Source of the DNA: Phorcus lineatus
Taxonomy: Eukaryota > Mollusca > Gastropoda > Trochida > Trochidae
DNA length: 64,000 nt
Assembly (NCBI GenBank): GCA_921293015.1
Contig: OV121081.1
Coordinates: 59,289,022 to 59,353,021 of the forward strand
Direction: 5' to 3'
The first letter of the stretch is position 1. Every line of letters begins with the position of its first letter. The notes under the pieces are model-generated. The model searched no databases. It was given only the letters and a program-made list of their open reading frames with translations, and was not told the DNA's origin. This document shows positions 48,868-60,585 of the stretch, piece by piece. Both the position numbers and the translations under genes were made by a program.

Positions 48868-51800
48868 ACACTGTTACATTTGTTCACCATCATAATGGCA
48901 TACATATGTCATTGATTAGTAGTAAACAAGAAAACACATCTGTTTTAAGAATATGGCAAAGGTAATATTTTGATTGATTAACTAACATTTAAAAACTTTC
49001 AAGACACAGCTTTTACAGAAGTTACCTATTCACACTGGGTGAAACTGACAGTATGATGCAATATGAACGTTTGTGACCCCACCAAAATGATAAATCCATG
49101 AGTTATTAGAAGAACCTTTGGACATGGGATGAAGCGGCTGTACGGTATATTTTAAAGTGCTTCTATATGCGAGCCTTGGTTCCTATCGCATAACCAGTGT
49201 TGTAACGTATTGCATGACTGACAGGGATCCGTGGTCCCATATCACAATGGCGATATTGGATTGAACTGAACCTTTATATTGGTGGCACAGTACGTCTAAT
49301 CTGTGATGTTGCGCAGCTAAAAGAAAACCCATACATAAAAGCCAAGGTTATACGAAGGTTCAGTCAATATATTATATCTAATGTCATTAGAAGGTCAGAT
49401 GAATACAGGAATAGTATGTCTATAGTAGCTATTTAATTTCATCTGGCTACAGCTCCCAGAGCTTTTCTCTGTGAAAACCTGTTTATTAGTGATCAGAAGA
49501 TCAGACAAATACAAAAATGTTCTGTTTATAAACGCCATTCTTTCTCAGGTCACGCAAGGCCGGGAGACTTTTATCCATTTGTCCAATTTACACAACTCTA
49601 TGAAAGTTCTGTCTTTAAATTTAAATTTAAGATATTTGAAATAAAATAGATATTTTCCCAATGACCTTTCTAAGAGGGCTGTTGGGAAGTGAGGTATGAG
49701 GAGGTTCGAACCGCCCTTTAGGAATTTAAAAAGAAATCAACTGTAAATTGGTTGAAATCCCGTAGATATCCTTCGAAATTAATGATCCGGTAATCATTTT
49801 CGTTGAAATGATGCATACAGAGTTTAACAGCTCAGCAGTCCTAATGAAATCAAGTGATATGTAAATAGTATTTGGAAATTTATGTTACCAAAATGCCATG
49901 AAATGATAAAAAAAATTAAAATAATTTTCATTGCCAATGAACAGTATAGATTTCGACTGTTACTAAATGATTAATAAGAATTTATTTGCTCCATTTCTAA
50001 TAAACATACTTAGTTGCAAGTCGTGAAATGTTAGAGGAAGAATTCAGCTATTTTTAATCTATTTGAAAAACAATTATAAATCTAAATACAATCAGTATTC
50101 AAGGAATTCACTTTACATATACCGTTTTCTTCAGTTTTGATATATTATGGTGACAATAATGTTTTCCCATGTTATTTTTCCACATACGTCATTACCTTTA
50201 TCCATTATACTTGTTATATATATTTATGTATATTTATTGATGGAGGGAATATTATCATGACTTAATGTGTCGCGGAAAGAGTGGCTTGACATCACAGAAC
50301 AATTCCTATCTAAGTTAACATATGTGCTTAATCAAGTAGTGCGTCCCTGGACATGCACATATCTAATATTGATGTATTTCGCAAAATTGGAAGGATGGAA
50401 ACATTTACAAAGCACCACAATATCATTGAAATAAGGAAGAATGACGTCCGATTATTTTGCCGAAATCTGCCGGATGCTTTCAAATTTTCTTCAGAGATCA
50501 CTTCTCAAACAATTTGATGTTTCCAATTGTAGGGAAAACATGAACTTGGCATTAATCAGTATCAATACAGAATCATGCACGTACTTGATAATAATTTGCA
50601 GCTAAGAGTAACCACCGGCACGTAAACACGGGTGTAATTACTTAAAGGTTTACTTAATGCAATAATATTACAGTGTGATCTCTTATCGGTAAATACAGAA
50701 TTGTATGTGCACAAATACATTTTTCACACCGTACACGGAATAACTTTAAATTACATCATTGTTTGATTAATTTTGTTTATGTGATTTTGATCAGGAATTG
50801 ATTCAAATTGGTTAAATTAAATAACACTCAACTTTAAAAGGGCTAAAGGGTGTAGGGCCATCTTTCAATTATCTTACAAAAACTCTTTGAATCGATCATG
50901 GTTAATCTTCATTTCGTATTTTAGAATTTGTTTTACATAAGAGCATAGTCAATAACATATCCAAAATGAATTTTCTATAGAAGTGCAGACACGGTCGTCC
51001 TTCCTGGACGTCATGACTCCCATCATTGTAGTGAAAAATACGTAAATAAATGTTCCTACAAAAAGAGCAAAAATAATGGAGTGATTTGCCGAGACAAATG
51101 GTGAAGACCCTCACCTACCCAGATGAAAATGAATCTTCACACATTTTATTCTAAATTCGAATGGAGTTAATGTTCTCTATACTAACAAATAAAACTTTTA
51201 TTTTAAATTTTATTCATTCTGTTTACTATGAAACGTAAACAAAATAAAATTGGTTAAGCTTTGACGTTTTCGCAATAATTTTGCCTAACGCAGTTGAACG
51301 TATACTTGAAAACAACTTTGTTTGAACCAATGACTAATCAAACTTAATGAACAGTTTATAATTATCATAAAGACGATTTTTAAAACGTTAAGCTAAATCA
51401 AACAAATCAAAGAAACCTAAATGTTTATAAGATATCAACCTGAGATGTTCTAATGATTAACTTGGATGTTTGCATCCGATGCATGTTATCCTAATAATGA
51501 TCAATTTATAAAATAACGTTCCTAACATTTATAAATGGAAAATCAGACTTCCTCTTTACAAACAATATGTGAAAGTTTTTTTGACGATATCATTGCAAGA
51601 TAACATTTACCAATAAACAAGAGTGATTAATTGCAAACTCAATAACAAATAACGAGGCAAATCGGTCAAACGCCAACGGGCACGAATGACTATCCTTCTT
51701 CTGTGCCAATTTAGATAGTTAATTGGAATCCCTAAAACCAACTGCATTCAACATATTATTCAAGTAAATTATTTATGTTTTACGAGACAAATATTGTTTG

Positions 51801-51993
51801 TATTTATACAGTCCGTATGACGGTTTTTCTTTTATCACATGTTGTATCACCATTAAGTTTATTTAAACAACTGAAAAAGATTGAAATACAGAAAGTATAC
51901 ATATATTTAACCTTACCAGATGAATAATGTTAAATTTGTTTACACCTACACATATGCAAATGCGCCATTTTACTTATATCAAGTATACCTCAA
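48868..51993. repeat. Duplicated unit C'' and flanking non-coding DNA
   Basis: 49280-49390 resembles 38225-38345, and 49730-50250 resembles 39690-40240. The two blocks lie closer together here than in C', so this copy has lost, or C' has gained, about 1 kb; the palindrome at 38475-38626 explains part of that. From 50250 to 51993 nothing was recognised. Confidence 0.6.
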
Positions 51994-52455
51994 CAGGGCT
52001 ACAGATAAAGGTCGTACACGCGTAATGTACGCCTATAAAATTACTAAGTACGGCCCTAAAATAAATTCCATGCGTATCATGTATGTACATACATGCCTGT
52101 TTACGCTTGGACATTCATTTCCATGCGTATCGTATTTCAAAATTTATCAAGAATGTTCTGATTCATGAATATAATAATTTCATGTTCAGGTTCATTTGAC
52201 AAACAATTATCGATTGTTGATACCTTGTAAAATGTACTTCTAAAATTATGTACAGCTTCGCTAGTTTCCGTCGGTAATACATTGGCGATTTCATTGGTTG
52301 ATTACAACACTTTACACCTTCATAAACAACATACAAACGTGCTCACATTTTGCAAGTCCTAAAGTAGTGAGTACACCCCCAAACGTTTCAGTACACCTCC
52401 ACTTTATATTCAAGGTGTATGTACACTCACACCTAAAAAGTTATCTGTAGCCCTG
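51994..52455. mobile_element. 462 bp MITE, copy 1
   Basis: Begins CAGGGCTACAGATAA and ends with its exact inverted copy, TTATCTGTAGCCCTG. It differs from copy 2 (55671-56132) at about eight of 462 positions by my count, so both are recent. CCTCA stands before the left end (with one extra A) and after the right end, a likely 5-6 bp target duplication. There is no coding capacity. CAG-starting TIRs suggest hAT-type, but hAT elements make 8 bp duplications, so the superfamily stays open. Confidence 0.92.
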
Positions 52456-52610
52456 CCTCACTATCAATCAGTTTACAGGTAAGATGTTATAAAGAAAGTA
52501 ACGTTTTAGGTCCAAGTGCATACACGTTTAAGCTGCATAAGAGTTCAAATAGAAATTCCTCCTTTATGACATATGTGATGCTAACCAATGCGTCAGTTCA
52601 AAGACAACAT
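52456..52610. other. Short non-coding spacer
   Basis: Nothing recognised between the MITE and the SINE-like copy. Confidence 0.4.
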
Positions 52611-52748
52611 GTGAGGTGAGGAAAGTTGAGGTGATTTGGGGGTTAAAGCCGCTTATAAATACGCTTATATCACGGCTGCTAGTATTATTGCAGGTAGAAA
52701 TCTCGCAGTACAAGTGTGGCTGTACATTGCGGTGAAACATGCGGGCTT
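52611..52748 (-). repeat. SINE-like interspersed repeat, copy b
   Basis: On the minus strand it carries the same ordered blocks as the copy at 750-895: GTTTCACCGCAATG, CTGCAATAATACTAGCAGCC, GCGGCTTTAAC, then CACCTCA-type repeats. It is a diverged member of that family. Confidence 0.75.
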
Positions 52749-53499
52749 CGACCACAGGCCCTCGGGTCATTAAAAACAATTTAAAAAATAAAAATTATTT
52801 CAAAAATTTAAAAACACCCCCTGAATCGAATTGTATCTCTGTTCATAGTATATGGAAAGGTCAGACACTCCATTCGCCCTCACCCGCTTTCTTGTCCGAA
52901 TGCTACAATGAATACGCACGCAATGAATATAAATTTTATGCAGACATGATGTCAAATGCTTTGCCTTTCTACTCCAACTGACTTAAACAAATAAATCTTT
53001 GGGGTTATTTAATGAGGACGGCCGAAAGACGATTTCCACGCCCAACTTAATGCTGATGGGACAAATGGCCGCCCGTCACCTTGATCCTACGGGGATGTGG
53101 CCGCAGCGAGAGATCTCATTTTGAGATCTCAAGTTTGATCATAACTGAATGATATACCTCAGACTCTCCACAGTCCGTCATCAGTCTCGTTGCTGTTCCA
53201 GGCCTCGGTTGGACATTCATATTTAAGATAATAATTTATTGCCCATTGTAGCATGACGCCGCTTCTTTATCATCAACATTTCTACATGAGTATTAAGATC
53301 AATTCTTTCCATATATTTAAAAAGCTCTGGTGACGTCATCCCTTTGTTTAACCTGGAAGTAGAACCAAAGTCATACCAAGTTAGGTTTATCTATAGACCT
53401 AGCTACTATGATCTGTGATTGAAAGACCTGTTAGATTTAGATATCGAACGGATTCTCAAAATTCACTTAATTCTTTTCAATAATTCTTCGCCCGCAATA
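52749..53499. other. GC-richer repeat-like stretch
   Basis: 53015-53110 is notably GC-rich (CCGCCCGTCACCTTGATCC, GGGGATGTGGCCGCAG) and ends in an inverted repeat with arms GAGATCTCA/TGAGATCTC at 53110-53130. It looks like a fragment of an interspersed repeat, but no family was recognised. Confidence 0.4.
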
Positions 53500-53631
53500 A
53501 TGGACATGAGATCAGTCAGACTGTCACTCATCTACTACATTGTTATAACCTTTATTTGGTGCCTGTTTTGTTTTTTCTTGAGAAGTCAATGTGGTCAAAC
53601 TTCATTAACTGTCAGACCTTATTTTCAGTGA
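53500..53631 (+). other. Frame with a strong membrane segment, uncertain
   Basis: An ATG at 53500 opens MDMRSVRLSLIYYIVITF followed by IWCLFCFFLR: a short basic start, then about 20 hydrophobic residues, the layout of a type II signal anchor. The frame ends after 43 residues. No good donor site was found at its end. It could be a first exon or chance. Confidence 0.2.
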
Positions 53632-53923
53632 TGCTTTCCTCTACATTTACTGATAAGATTAGTGTACGAAACAGTTCAAGACAAGACGTTCCACACATTG
53701 ACCTTGTGACCTTGGTGTATACGTCCTTGCACAGTTGTAGAAATTAATTGAAACCTGGAAAAGTAAGACGTGTATATAGATTCTAGAGAACTTGACAATT
53801 GAGACATTTAAAAGCAACGCACATGATCTTGTAAATTACATGGCTCTCAACAAGAAGCCAAGAATGGAATATGAGAAGTAAACGTGAACTGTGTTAAATT
53901 ATTTGTAATTATAACTTTACAGC

Positions 53924-54146
53924 ATTAAATCCAGTGAACGCGCTATCACAGTACTCGTGTCTATACAACACTGGAGTTCTAACTATGGGCACAATCTGTG
54001 GTGATGGAACATCAGATGGAGTTCATGGTTCTAATGTGGTCTCGGTAGACTTGGCACATATGGTCTATGTTGACATCAAGAGATTAAGGAGATGCAAAGT
54101 CCCTGGCCAAAGAGAAAGATTTAGATGCCAGAAGATGCAATCTTGA
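53924..54146 (+). other. Exon-like frame with cysteines, uncertain
   Basis: Follows ACTTTACAG (acceptor-like) and stays open for 74 codons to a stop. It includes YSCLYNTGVLTMGTICGDG, DLAHMVYVDIKRLRRCKV and RERFRCQKM. Base composition is more balanced than in the flanks. I do not recognise the family. It could be a terminal exon of an unknown gene, lying about 290 bp after the membrane-anchor frame, or chance. Confidence 0.25.
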
Positions 54147-55670
54147 CGCAAGGGACTGTTACTTCCTGCAGCTGCCGAGTTCAGTCTTACTGTCATTGAG
54201 TTGCAGCTTTCGGTATTCCACGCATCTCTTTATGTTAGATACACAGTCATCTTTAATCTGAAAGTGTGAAAAAGGAATTTAATTTTGTTTCAAGATGGTC
54301 GTTTGCGGAATGTAATCCGCGTATCCACGGTGGTCAGAGCCTGCTTGTTGTTTACTGGTGATAGTGAGTTCGAATAACGTGGGAACAGAATCGATCGCTG
54401 GACCAACCCACACGGCAAGGAGACTATTTCAAGCCTCGATGACGTAATACTCTTAACTAAAACTTCTAAGAAAGTAAACCGTATAACCATACTGAAAAAA
54501 CACACACATACCATGCAAAAAAGAAAAGAAATTTACATAAGTGTATTTTTGCAAATCAAATTTGTGTCATGTTTTTGTGTATAAGCAAATTGAAGTTTAT
54601 AATATTTTTCATGAATGGTTTTGCGCTATCACATTGAGGTGTTGCACTCAAGACTTCAGCCACCCCTTGTTGTTGACAATGTCCCTCAGGTGTTACTATG
54701 TCTACTTCTGTATCCGCCTTCTCCGTTTTACTCTGTCTGGATCATAAGTGTTCAGAACCTGTTTGTAATGGAATGAAAACAATCCAATGCAAGATACCTA
54801 AACTTAGACCAGACGGTTACATTACGAGGAAATTGGCAATAGAGTTGATGTTATCCTGCAGTGTTTTCAGAAGTATGCAGGTTCTTTGTGTTTCACGGTT
54901 TCAAAAGCACATTTCAAAGATCGCAGACTTTTGAAAATAAAAATATGAAGAAAACATCTTCAGGATTGGATCGTTTCATTTATCTGACTTTGTAATGTTG
55001 GGGGCGGTCAAAATATTATTTTTTGCTTAATAAATGACATTTACATGTTTAAGTGTACATTTTCATTTCCTAATTTGTTTTTTTAGACAGATTGGAGGTA
55101 GAAGACAGAAATGAAAATACGCATTGCTGAAAAGGATTTCAATGCTTAATGCCAATATATTAAAGTACCTTTATTTATAGTGGATGTTACACATATTTCA
55201 CAATACGTAAATCAAGCATATATGGTCGGTGTTTGCTTTTTTACCCGACCCTGAGAGTGTGGATTAGAAATCTGCCGAGAAAGTACACAAATTTGTACTC
55301 TTCTGATGGTGTGATATTACAGATCAAGAGTGGTTTTCCCCCATTACTTTACATGACATTAATAATTGTATTTGTATGCCTAAATTGTTCAAATACATTA
55401 TTTTATCATAATATTATCTGCACTGTAGATAACAGAGGGTGAAATCAAGCAGTAAGACAGTTTTCAGTACTTTATATGAAACTTGAAGAAATAGGAAACC
55501 CTATGAAGAAAACGATTTTATGTGAACTAGGATTGTTTTCACCTGAAATGCATGACTCATACCGAGTCTAAGAAAAGATGATTAACATCAGTTCTATTTT
55601 AATCATTTAAACCTTTATCTACTCATATGACGTGAGCATATAGTCCATCAACTTGGTCTTGTTGTGGTAT
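54147..55670. other. Non-coding DNA with a tRNA-like fragment
   Basis: 54310-54400 has a weak tRNA-like pattern (GGTGGTCAGAGCC and GTGAGTTCGAATAAC) and may be a SINE head. Frames at 54541-54747, 54698-54934 and 55233-55442 show no recognisable domain. Confidence 0.35.
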
Positions 55671-56132
55671 CAGGGCTACAGATAAGGGTCGTACACGCGT
55701 AATGTACGCCTATAAAATTACTAAGTACGGCCCTAAAATAAATTCAATGCGTATCATGTATGTACATACATGCCTGTTTACGCTTGGACATTCATTTCCA
55801 TGCGTATCGTATTTCTAAATTTATCAGGAATGTTCTGATTCATGAATATAATAATTTCATGTTCAGGTTCATTTGACAAACAATTATCGATTGTTGATAT
55901 CTTGTAAAATGTACTTCTAAAATTATGTACAGCTTCGCTAGTTTCCGTCGGTAATACATTGGCGATTTCATTGGTTGATTACAACACTTTACACCTTCAT
56001 AAACAACATACAAACGTGCTCACATTTTGCAAGTACTAAAGTAGTGAGTACACCCCCAAAAGTTTCAGTACACCTCCACTTTATATTTAAGGTGTATGTA
56101 CACTCACACCTAAAAAGTTATCTGTAGCCCTG
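55671..56132. mobile_element. 462 bp MITE, copy 2
   Basis: Same length, ends and orientation as the copy at 51994-52455. GGTAT stands directly before the left end and one base after the right end, again suggesting a 5-6 bp target duplication. The interior has repeated GTACAC words near both ends but no open frame of note. Confidence 0.92.
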
Positions 56133-57812
56133 CGGTATAAATAATTATTTTTGATCACATCCTCACTGGAAATTTGTATAAATGAATTATAAAACAACCT
56201 AATATATCTATTAACAAAATAAATTTCATGGAGTCACAAATTAGAGTGTAGACACAACTTTAATCATCACAGTCTTGGATCTAGTGGATGTAGAGTGGAT
56301 ACTTGAGATGTGCGGAGTGTTTGAATCTAATGTTGACTGCAATGTCTACCATTGTCTACAAGTCGCAGTTGAAAAGTGGCTCTGTCTCAACAGCCCTTAC
56401 AAGTATACTTAACATTCTTTTCCAGAAAACAACAAGCGGACAAGTACTCGAAATCTCATTCAATTACTATTCTAGAAATGACCAGAGTGAACAAGAGGAA
56501 ATAGAATACTGAATTCCCAGTATATGTCATACGATTTCAATGGATGGGTGAATTCAAACCAAACTTCCCAACAGAGCATTACACGTTTTAAGGCCTGTAG
56601 TATTTAACATGTACATTTTTAAAAATATGACTGATTAATCGAACATTACTGTAAATTTCTTATCTCTGTCATAACGGATACAATCTAAGTTAATCGTTTA
56701 CTCGGCATTTATAAGCCATGGTCTTTCCTTGCATTTCTGTTATTGTTGTTATCTTATTGGTTGGAGGCCCCACCGGCCTCCAACCATCTTAACAGCTGAA
56801 ATTCTCTCTATATTAGAGTTGGAATTTTCAAAGGAACTTTCAACCAAACTTTCTTTGTATTTCGGCAATATCGTAAACCAATGAACACATCTGTATCAAA
56901 TTTAGAACCACGTGACCATGTGGGTGTTCCGAAATAATTGGCAACCTTTAATACGGAAAACGATTGTCTCTGCAAATCTCAAAATTTAAAAGGAACAGAG
57001 GTGTCTAAGAATAAAAAGACAGTACAATTCTTCATGACCGCACGTGTAGTAAATTAGACGCGTAAATGTCGCATGAAAGGTTAGAAAATTAAATTCCATG
57101 TTAGTAAAAAACCCTCCTTTACAACGGCACACGCGGGAAACAAGCGGCTACAAGTCGATAAGTAGAGAATGTCATAAAGGCGAGTCAATTTGTGGGATAT
57201 CGCTACGTGACAGACAAAGATAGAGATAGTGAACTATGCTTTAGACTTGAATTAAATATAACTTGTACTGGCAATCTTTGAGAGTTTAGAATCAATTAGT
57301 GATACATATGGATTTATGAATTTGCAAAAGAGTCGAACACTTTTTGCGGTGCTTGACGCTCTCAATTGTGACCTATATTCTAAAAATAGATCTATTTCCA
57401 AGGGATAAATCGGTGACTGTTGTTTAAAACAGAACTGTATATATCTATTTATAACTGCAAGTTTGCCTGACTATTCTATTATTTGATGCTATGAACAAAT
57501 AATTGTATAACTTTTTTCTAAATAAAAGATAAAATGAAGGTCTTTGTTCTATTAATGGCCTTAATCTACTTATTTGCTGTAATGAAAATTCTTAAAATTC
57601 ATTAAAATCATCCTTGAGACAATTTATCATGAAATCGATGTTTTAAGGATAGCCTTTTCATCCTTGAGGTCTGTCTCACACATGCAGCATTCAGTCATAC
57701 CTGCTCAAACCATTAGATTAATTTTGCCAAGACCTTGGAGAGCAGCAACCTGTATAGGGGAATCTCAATATTTATGCATGCATACGACCTATGACCTCCT
57801 CAAATCCAAACC
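56133..57812. other. Non-coding AT-rich DNA
   Basis: No gene recognised. It holds a short GC-rich hairpin at 56758-56786, listed separately. Confidence 0.4.
56758..56786. repeat. GC-rich perfect hairpin, 12 bp arms
   Basis: TGGTTGGAGGCC, a five-base spacer (CCACC) and GGCCTCCAACCA. It stands out in AT-rich surroundings. No U-run follows, and a bacterial-type terminator is not expected here; it may be a transposon end or the scar of one. Confidence 0.85.
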
Positions 57813-59772
57813 GAGGCTAAGGCCGCTTCCTACTTCCTGTTTAGCATAATGGCTGCTTAGCGTGATTCGCTGTGTATTTTGAATAGACACGAGTAAATAA
57901 GCATGAGAGTGATTATAAAAACGACAAAATTAAGGGAAATTCACCCAGGATTAGCTTCTAATCTTTGTTTTTGACAGTTGGATTTGTGGTAAATTCAAAG
58001 ATATTTGACGAGAGTTCTGCATTCGCATTGGGTCGTATAGGCATGAGTACATTTATAATAATCACAGTGCCAATTTCTCTTTATCATTATGCATAAACAA
58101 ATCTTCATAAAATAATTTGAACCCGAAATTTCAGGACTACAAACTCAAGGATCGCGAAACTGTTAAACCCAAATCAGGAAGAATCAAGTAGACAGGCAGA
58201 CATGTTTACAAACAATGGTAACAATATAATGAAGATACTGAAACGTATATTTACTGAACTTCTCAAAAACACCAACTGATTGGAAGAAAAGTGATATTCT
58301 TATATATTTTCCAAGCAAAAGTTTTCAGAAATTAAGAATTTATAAATCACAAAACGAATTTAATATAGAATTAATTTTAATTGGTTTGTTTATAAATATT
58401 AGTAAATGTGTTAGTAAAACCTTAACATGTATCATACTGAAAAGGGAAACTTTTAATCATGAGTATAAACATATGTTCATTAGAATTATATTTATTGGTG
58501 TATATATAAGGTGGTGACTGGGTATATATGAAACCAATAATGTGAAGGGAGGGATTGATTTCATTTGAGATACTTTTAGGTAATTAACCCACAATTATGT
58601 CTGGCAATTCATGTAGACATAATGTGGATGCTACTCATAACTTGAAATTAGCTGACTGATATGCCTTGATGATAAACACATGTAAAAGTACTGAAGTCAT
58701 GAATTCAAAACATCCTAATTCATATCACTGACTGTCAGTTTTCAAAACTTACTTTCAGCCTTTTCATATACAATATATATGGAGTGAAATATGTATCAAG
58801 ACTTCCAAATTCCTTTTATAAAAACAAAATACATGTTATTGGAATTCCTTATTCAATGTAAACAATTAATGTTTTGTAAATACATTGAATGAATACCCTC
58901 ATATGACCTTGTTATAAATATTTTAATCCCTTAAATTCAGAATTAATCACAGTGATTATTTTTTCGAATGATTAACAAATTTTCCTCTTATAACAGTAAT
59001 GTTTTAACCAAATATGTAATTTTATTATATATCTTAATATGTATTCATAATGAAAAGAAGAGCTCATCGTTTTTATTTGAAAATAATAGGCTACTGCTTT
59101 TACGTAAAAGTATAAAATCATTTATTTTCGCGGGGTGTTATTTTCACGCAAACATAAAAAATTACGGATAAATATCATACCGAACCGAAAATGTACCGAA
59201 CCGAGGGTCCTGTACCAAAATACGCACCGAATCGAAGCTCAAGCGTACCGCAATCAAAACTTCAGGACACGCATATTGAGAGTTGATTCTGCCAGGCCGG
59301 ATTATTGTGATGACTGTGTTTGCACAACAAACAACGTGCATATAGGCGTACACACTTGTGAGAGCTCTAATTAGCGACTCGTCATTAATGAACGAACCAA
59401 ACATTCCTGTGAGTAATAAAATGTGTCAACCGAATTATTTGTCTGTTATTGGTTTTCTATACGTTCATAACCATAATATTTCGCGATGTTTTATTATTCT
59501 CGCATTATGGCTTTGCGCGAAAAGCGCTGAAATATTTCAACGACAGTGCAAAATGACGGTAAATTCTATCGGTGGAGAGAAACTCAAGCTGCAAGTAAAA
59601 TAATATTCTAATATCTGCTACCACAAGAAATTTAACAGCTTATCCAATTATGGCCTTTCTGCAGTTGATTTTAGCGAAATGTTTAACAAACAAAGCATAT
59701 AATTTCGAAAAGATACTGACTTGACAATGCTGTAAGAAGGTAACTTCTTTGTGTCGAAGCGGCCTTAGCCTC
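57813..59772. mobile_element. Possible 1.96 kb TIR element
   Basis: A perfect 17 bp inverted pair, GAGGCTAAGGCCGCTTC at 57813-57829 and its complement at 59756-59772, frames the segment. The word is GC-rich in AT-rich DNA, which makes chance less likely. The interior has no transposase. It includes a patch with ACCGAACCGAAAATGTACCG (59180-59250), a pattern I recall from interspersed repeats. Target duplications are not visible, so the element call is tentative. Confidence 0.45.
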
Positions 59773-60049
59773 CTTTTCGATTACGTGCACTCGGTTTCTG
59801 ATTCTGATATTAAGAATCCCCTATAGTGGGAACTATGAATTTAATAAACAAGATTTGAAGAATAATTCAATTTGCAAACAGTCAGGGATCACTAATTAAA
59901 GTAAGTTGATAACCAAGAATATCAGTGATAAAATTATAATAATTTGATGATATTATGATTAAAAGACGAAAGGTTTACTTAGAGTGATTATATACATAAC
60001 ACGAACCGAGATATTAGCAATCTAAACTCTTGCTGCAAACCATAACTTG
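59773..60049. other. Short non-coding stretch
   Basis: Nothing recognised before the SINE-type head that follows. Confidence 0.4.
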
Positions 60050-60110
60050 ACTCAATACCATAACATGATTTGGCGGTTTGCGGGATTCTACGGAAGCATC
60101 CTAGTGCCAA
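60050..60110 (+). repeat. Head of interspersed repeat, copy d
   Basis: CTTGACTCAATACCATAAC, TTTGGCGGTTTGCGGG and the following CTAGTGCC match the first 60 bases of the repeat at 6909-7215. The rest of that repeat is absent; a palindromic tandem array begins about 20 bases later. Confidence 0.6.
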
Positions 60111-60127
60111 AGTCAAAAATTTTTTAT

Positions 60128-60585
60128 CCCCTAATTAGGATATACCATCACCTAATTAGGACTTAATCATCGCCTAATTAGGACATAACTATCACCTAAT
60201 TAGGATAAACTATCTCCTACTATCTCCTGATTAGGAGATATTTAGTCCTAATTAGGACATATTATCTCCTAATTAGGAGATATTAAGTCCTAATTAGGAC
60301 ATACTAACTCCTAATTAGAAGATAGTTATCACCTAATTAGGACTTAGTTATCACCTAATTAGGAGATAACTATCACCTAATTAGGAGATAACTATCACCT
60401 AATTAGGAGTTAGTATCTCCTAATTAGGACTTAATTATCACTAATTACGAGAAAGTATCAACTAATTAGGAAATAGCTATGTCCTAAGTAGGACTTAATT
60501 GTCTCCTAATTAGGTGATAACTAAGTCCTAATTAGGACTTAATTATCACCTAATTAGGAGTTACTATCTGCTAATTAGGAGTTAC
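60128..60585. repeat. Tandem array of the palindrome CCTAATTAGG
   Basis: About 22 copies of CCTAATTAGG or one-off variants follow each other at a period of about 21-22 bp, with 11-12 bp linkers. The linkers are a small set of words (ACTTAATTATCA, AGATAACTATCA, ACATAACTATCA, AGTTAGTATCT). Many copies extend the palindrome outwards, for example ATCTCC..GGAGAT and AGTCC..GGACT. The core TAATTA is the binding site of many homeodomain proteins. It ends before GTGCGAGCTGGG. Confidence 0.93.

Noticed and set aside
60128-60585. CRISPR-like array
   Set aside because: Repeats are ten-base palindromes with short linkers drawn from a repeated vocabulary. There are no unique spacers of fixed length, no cas genes, and the context is eukaryotic.
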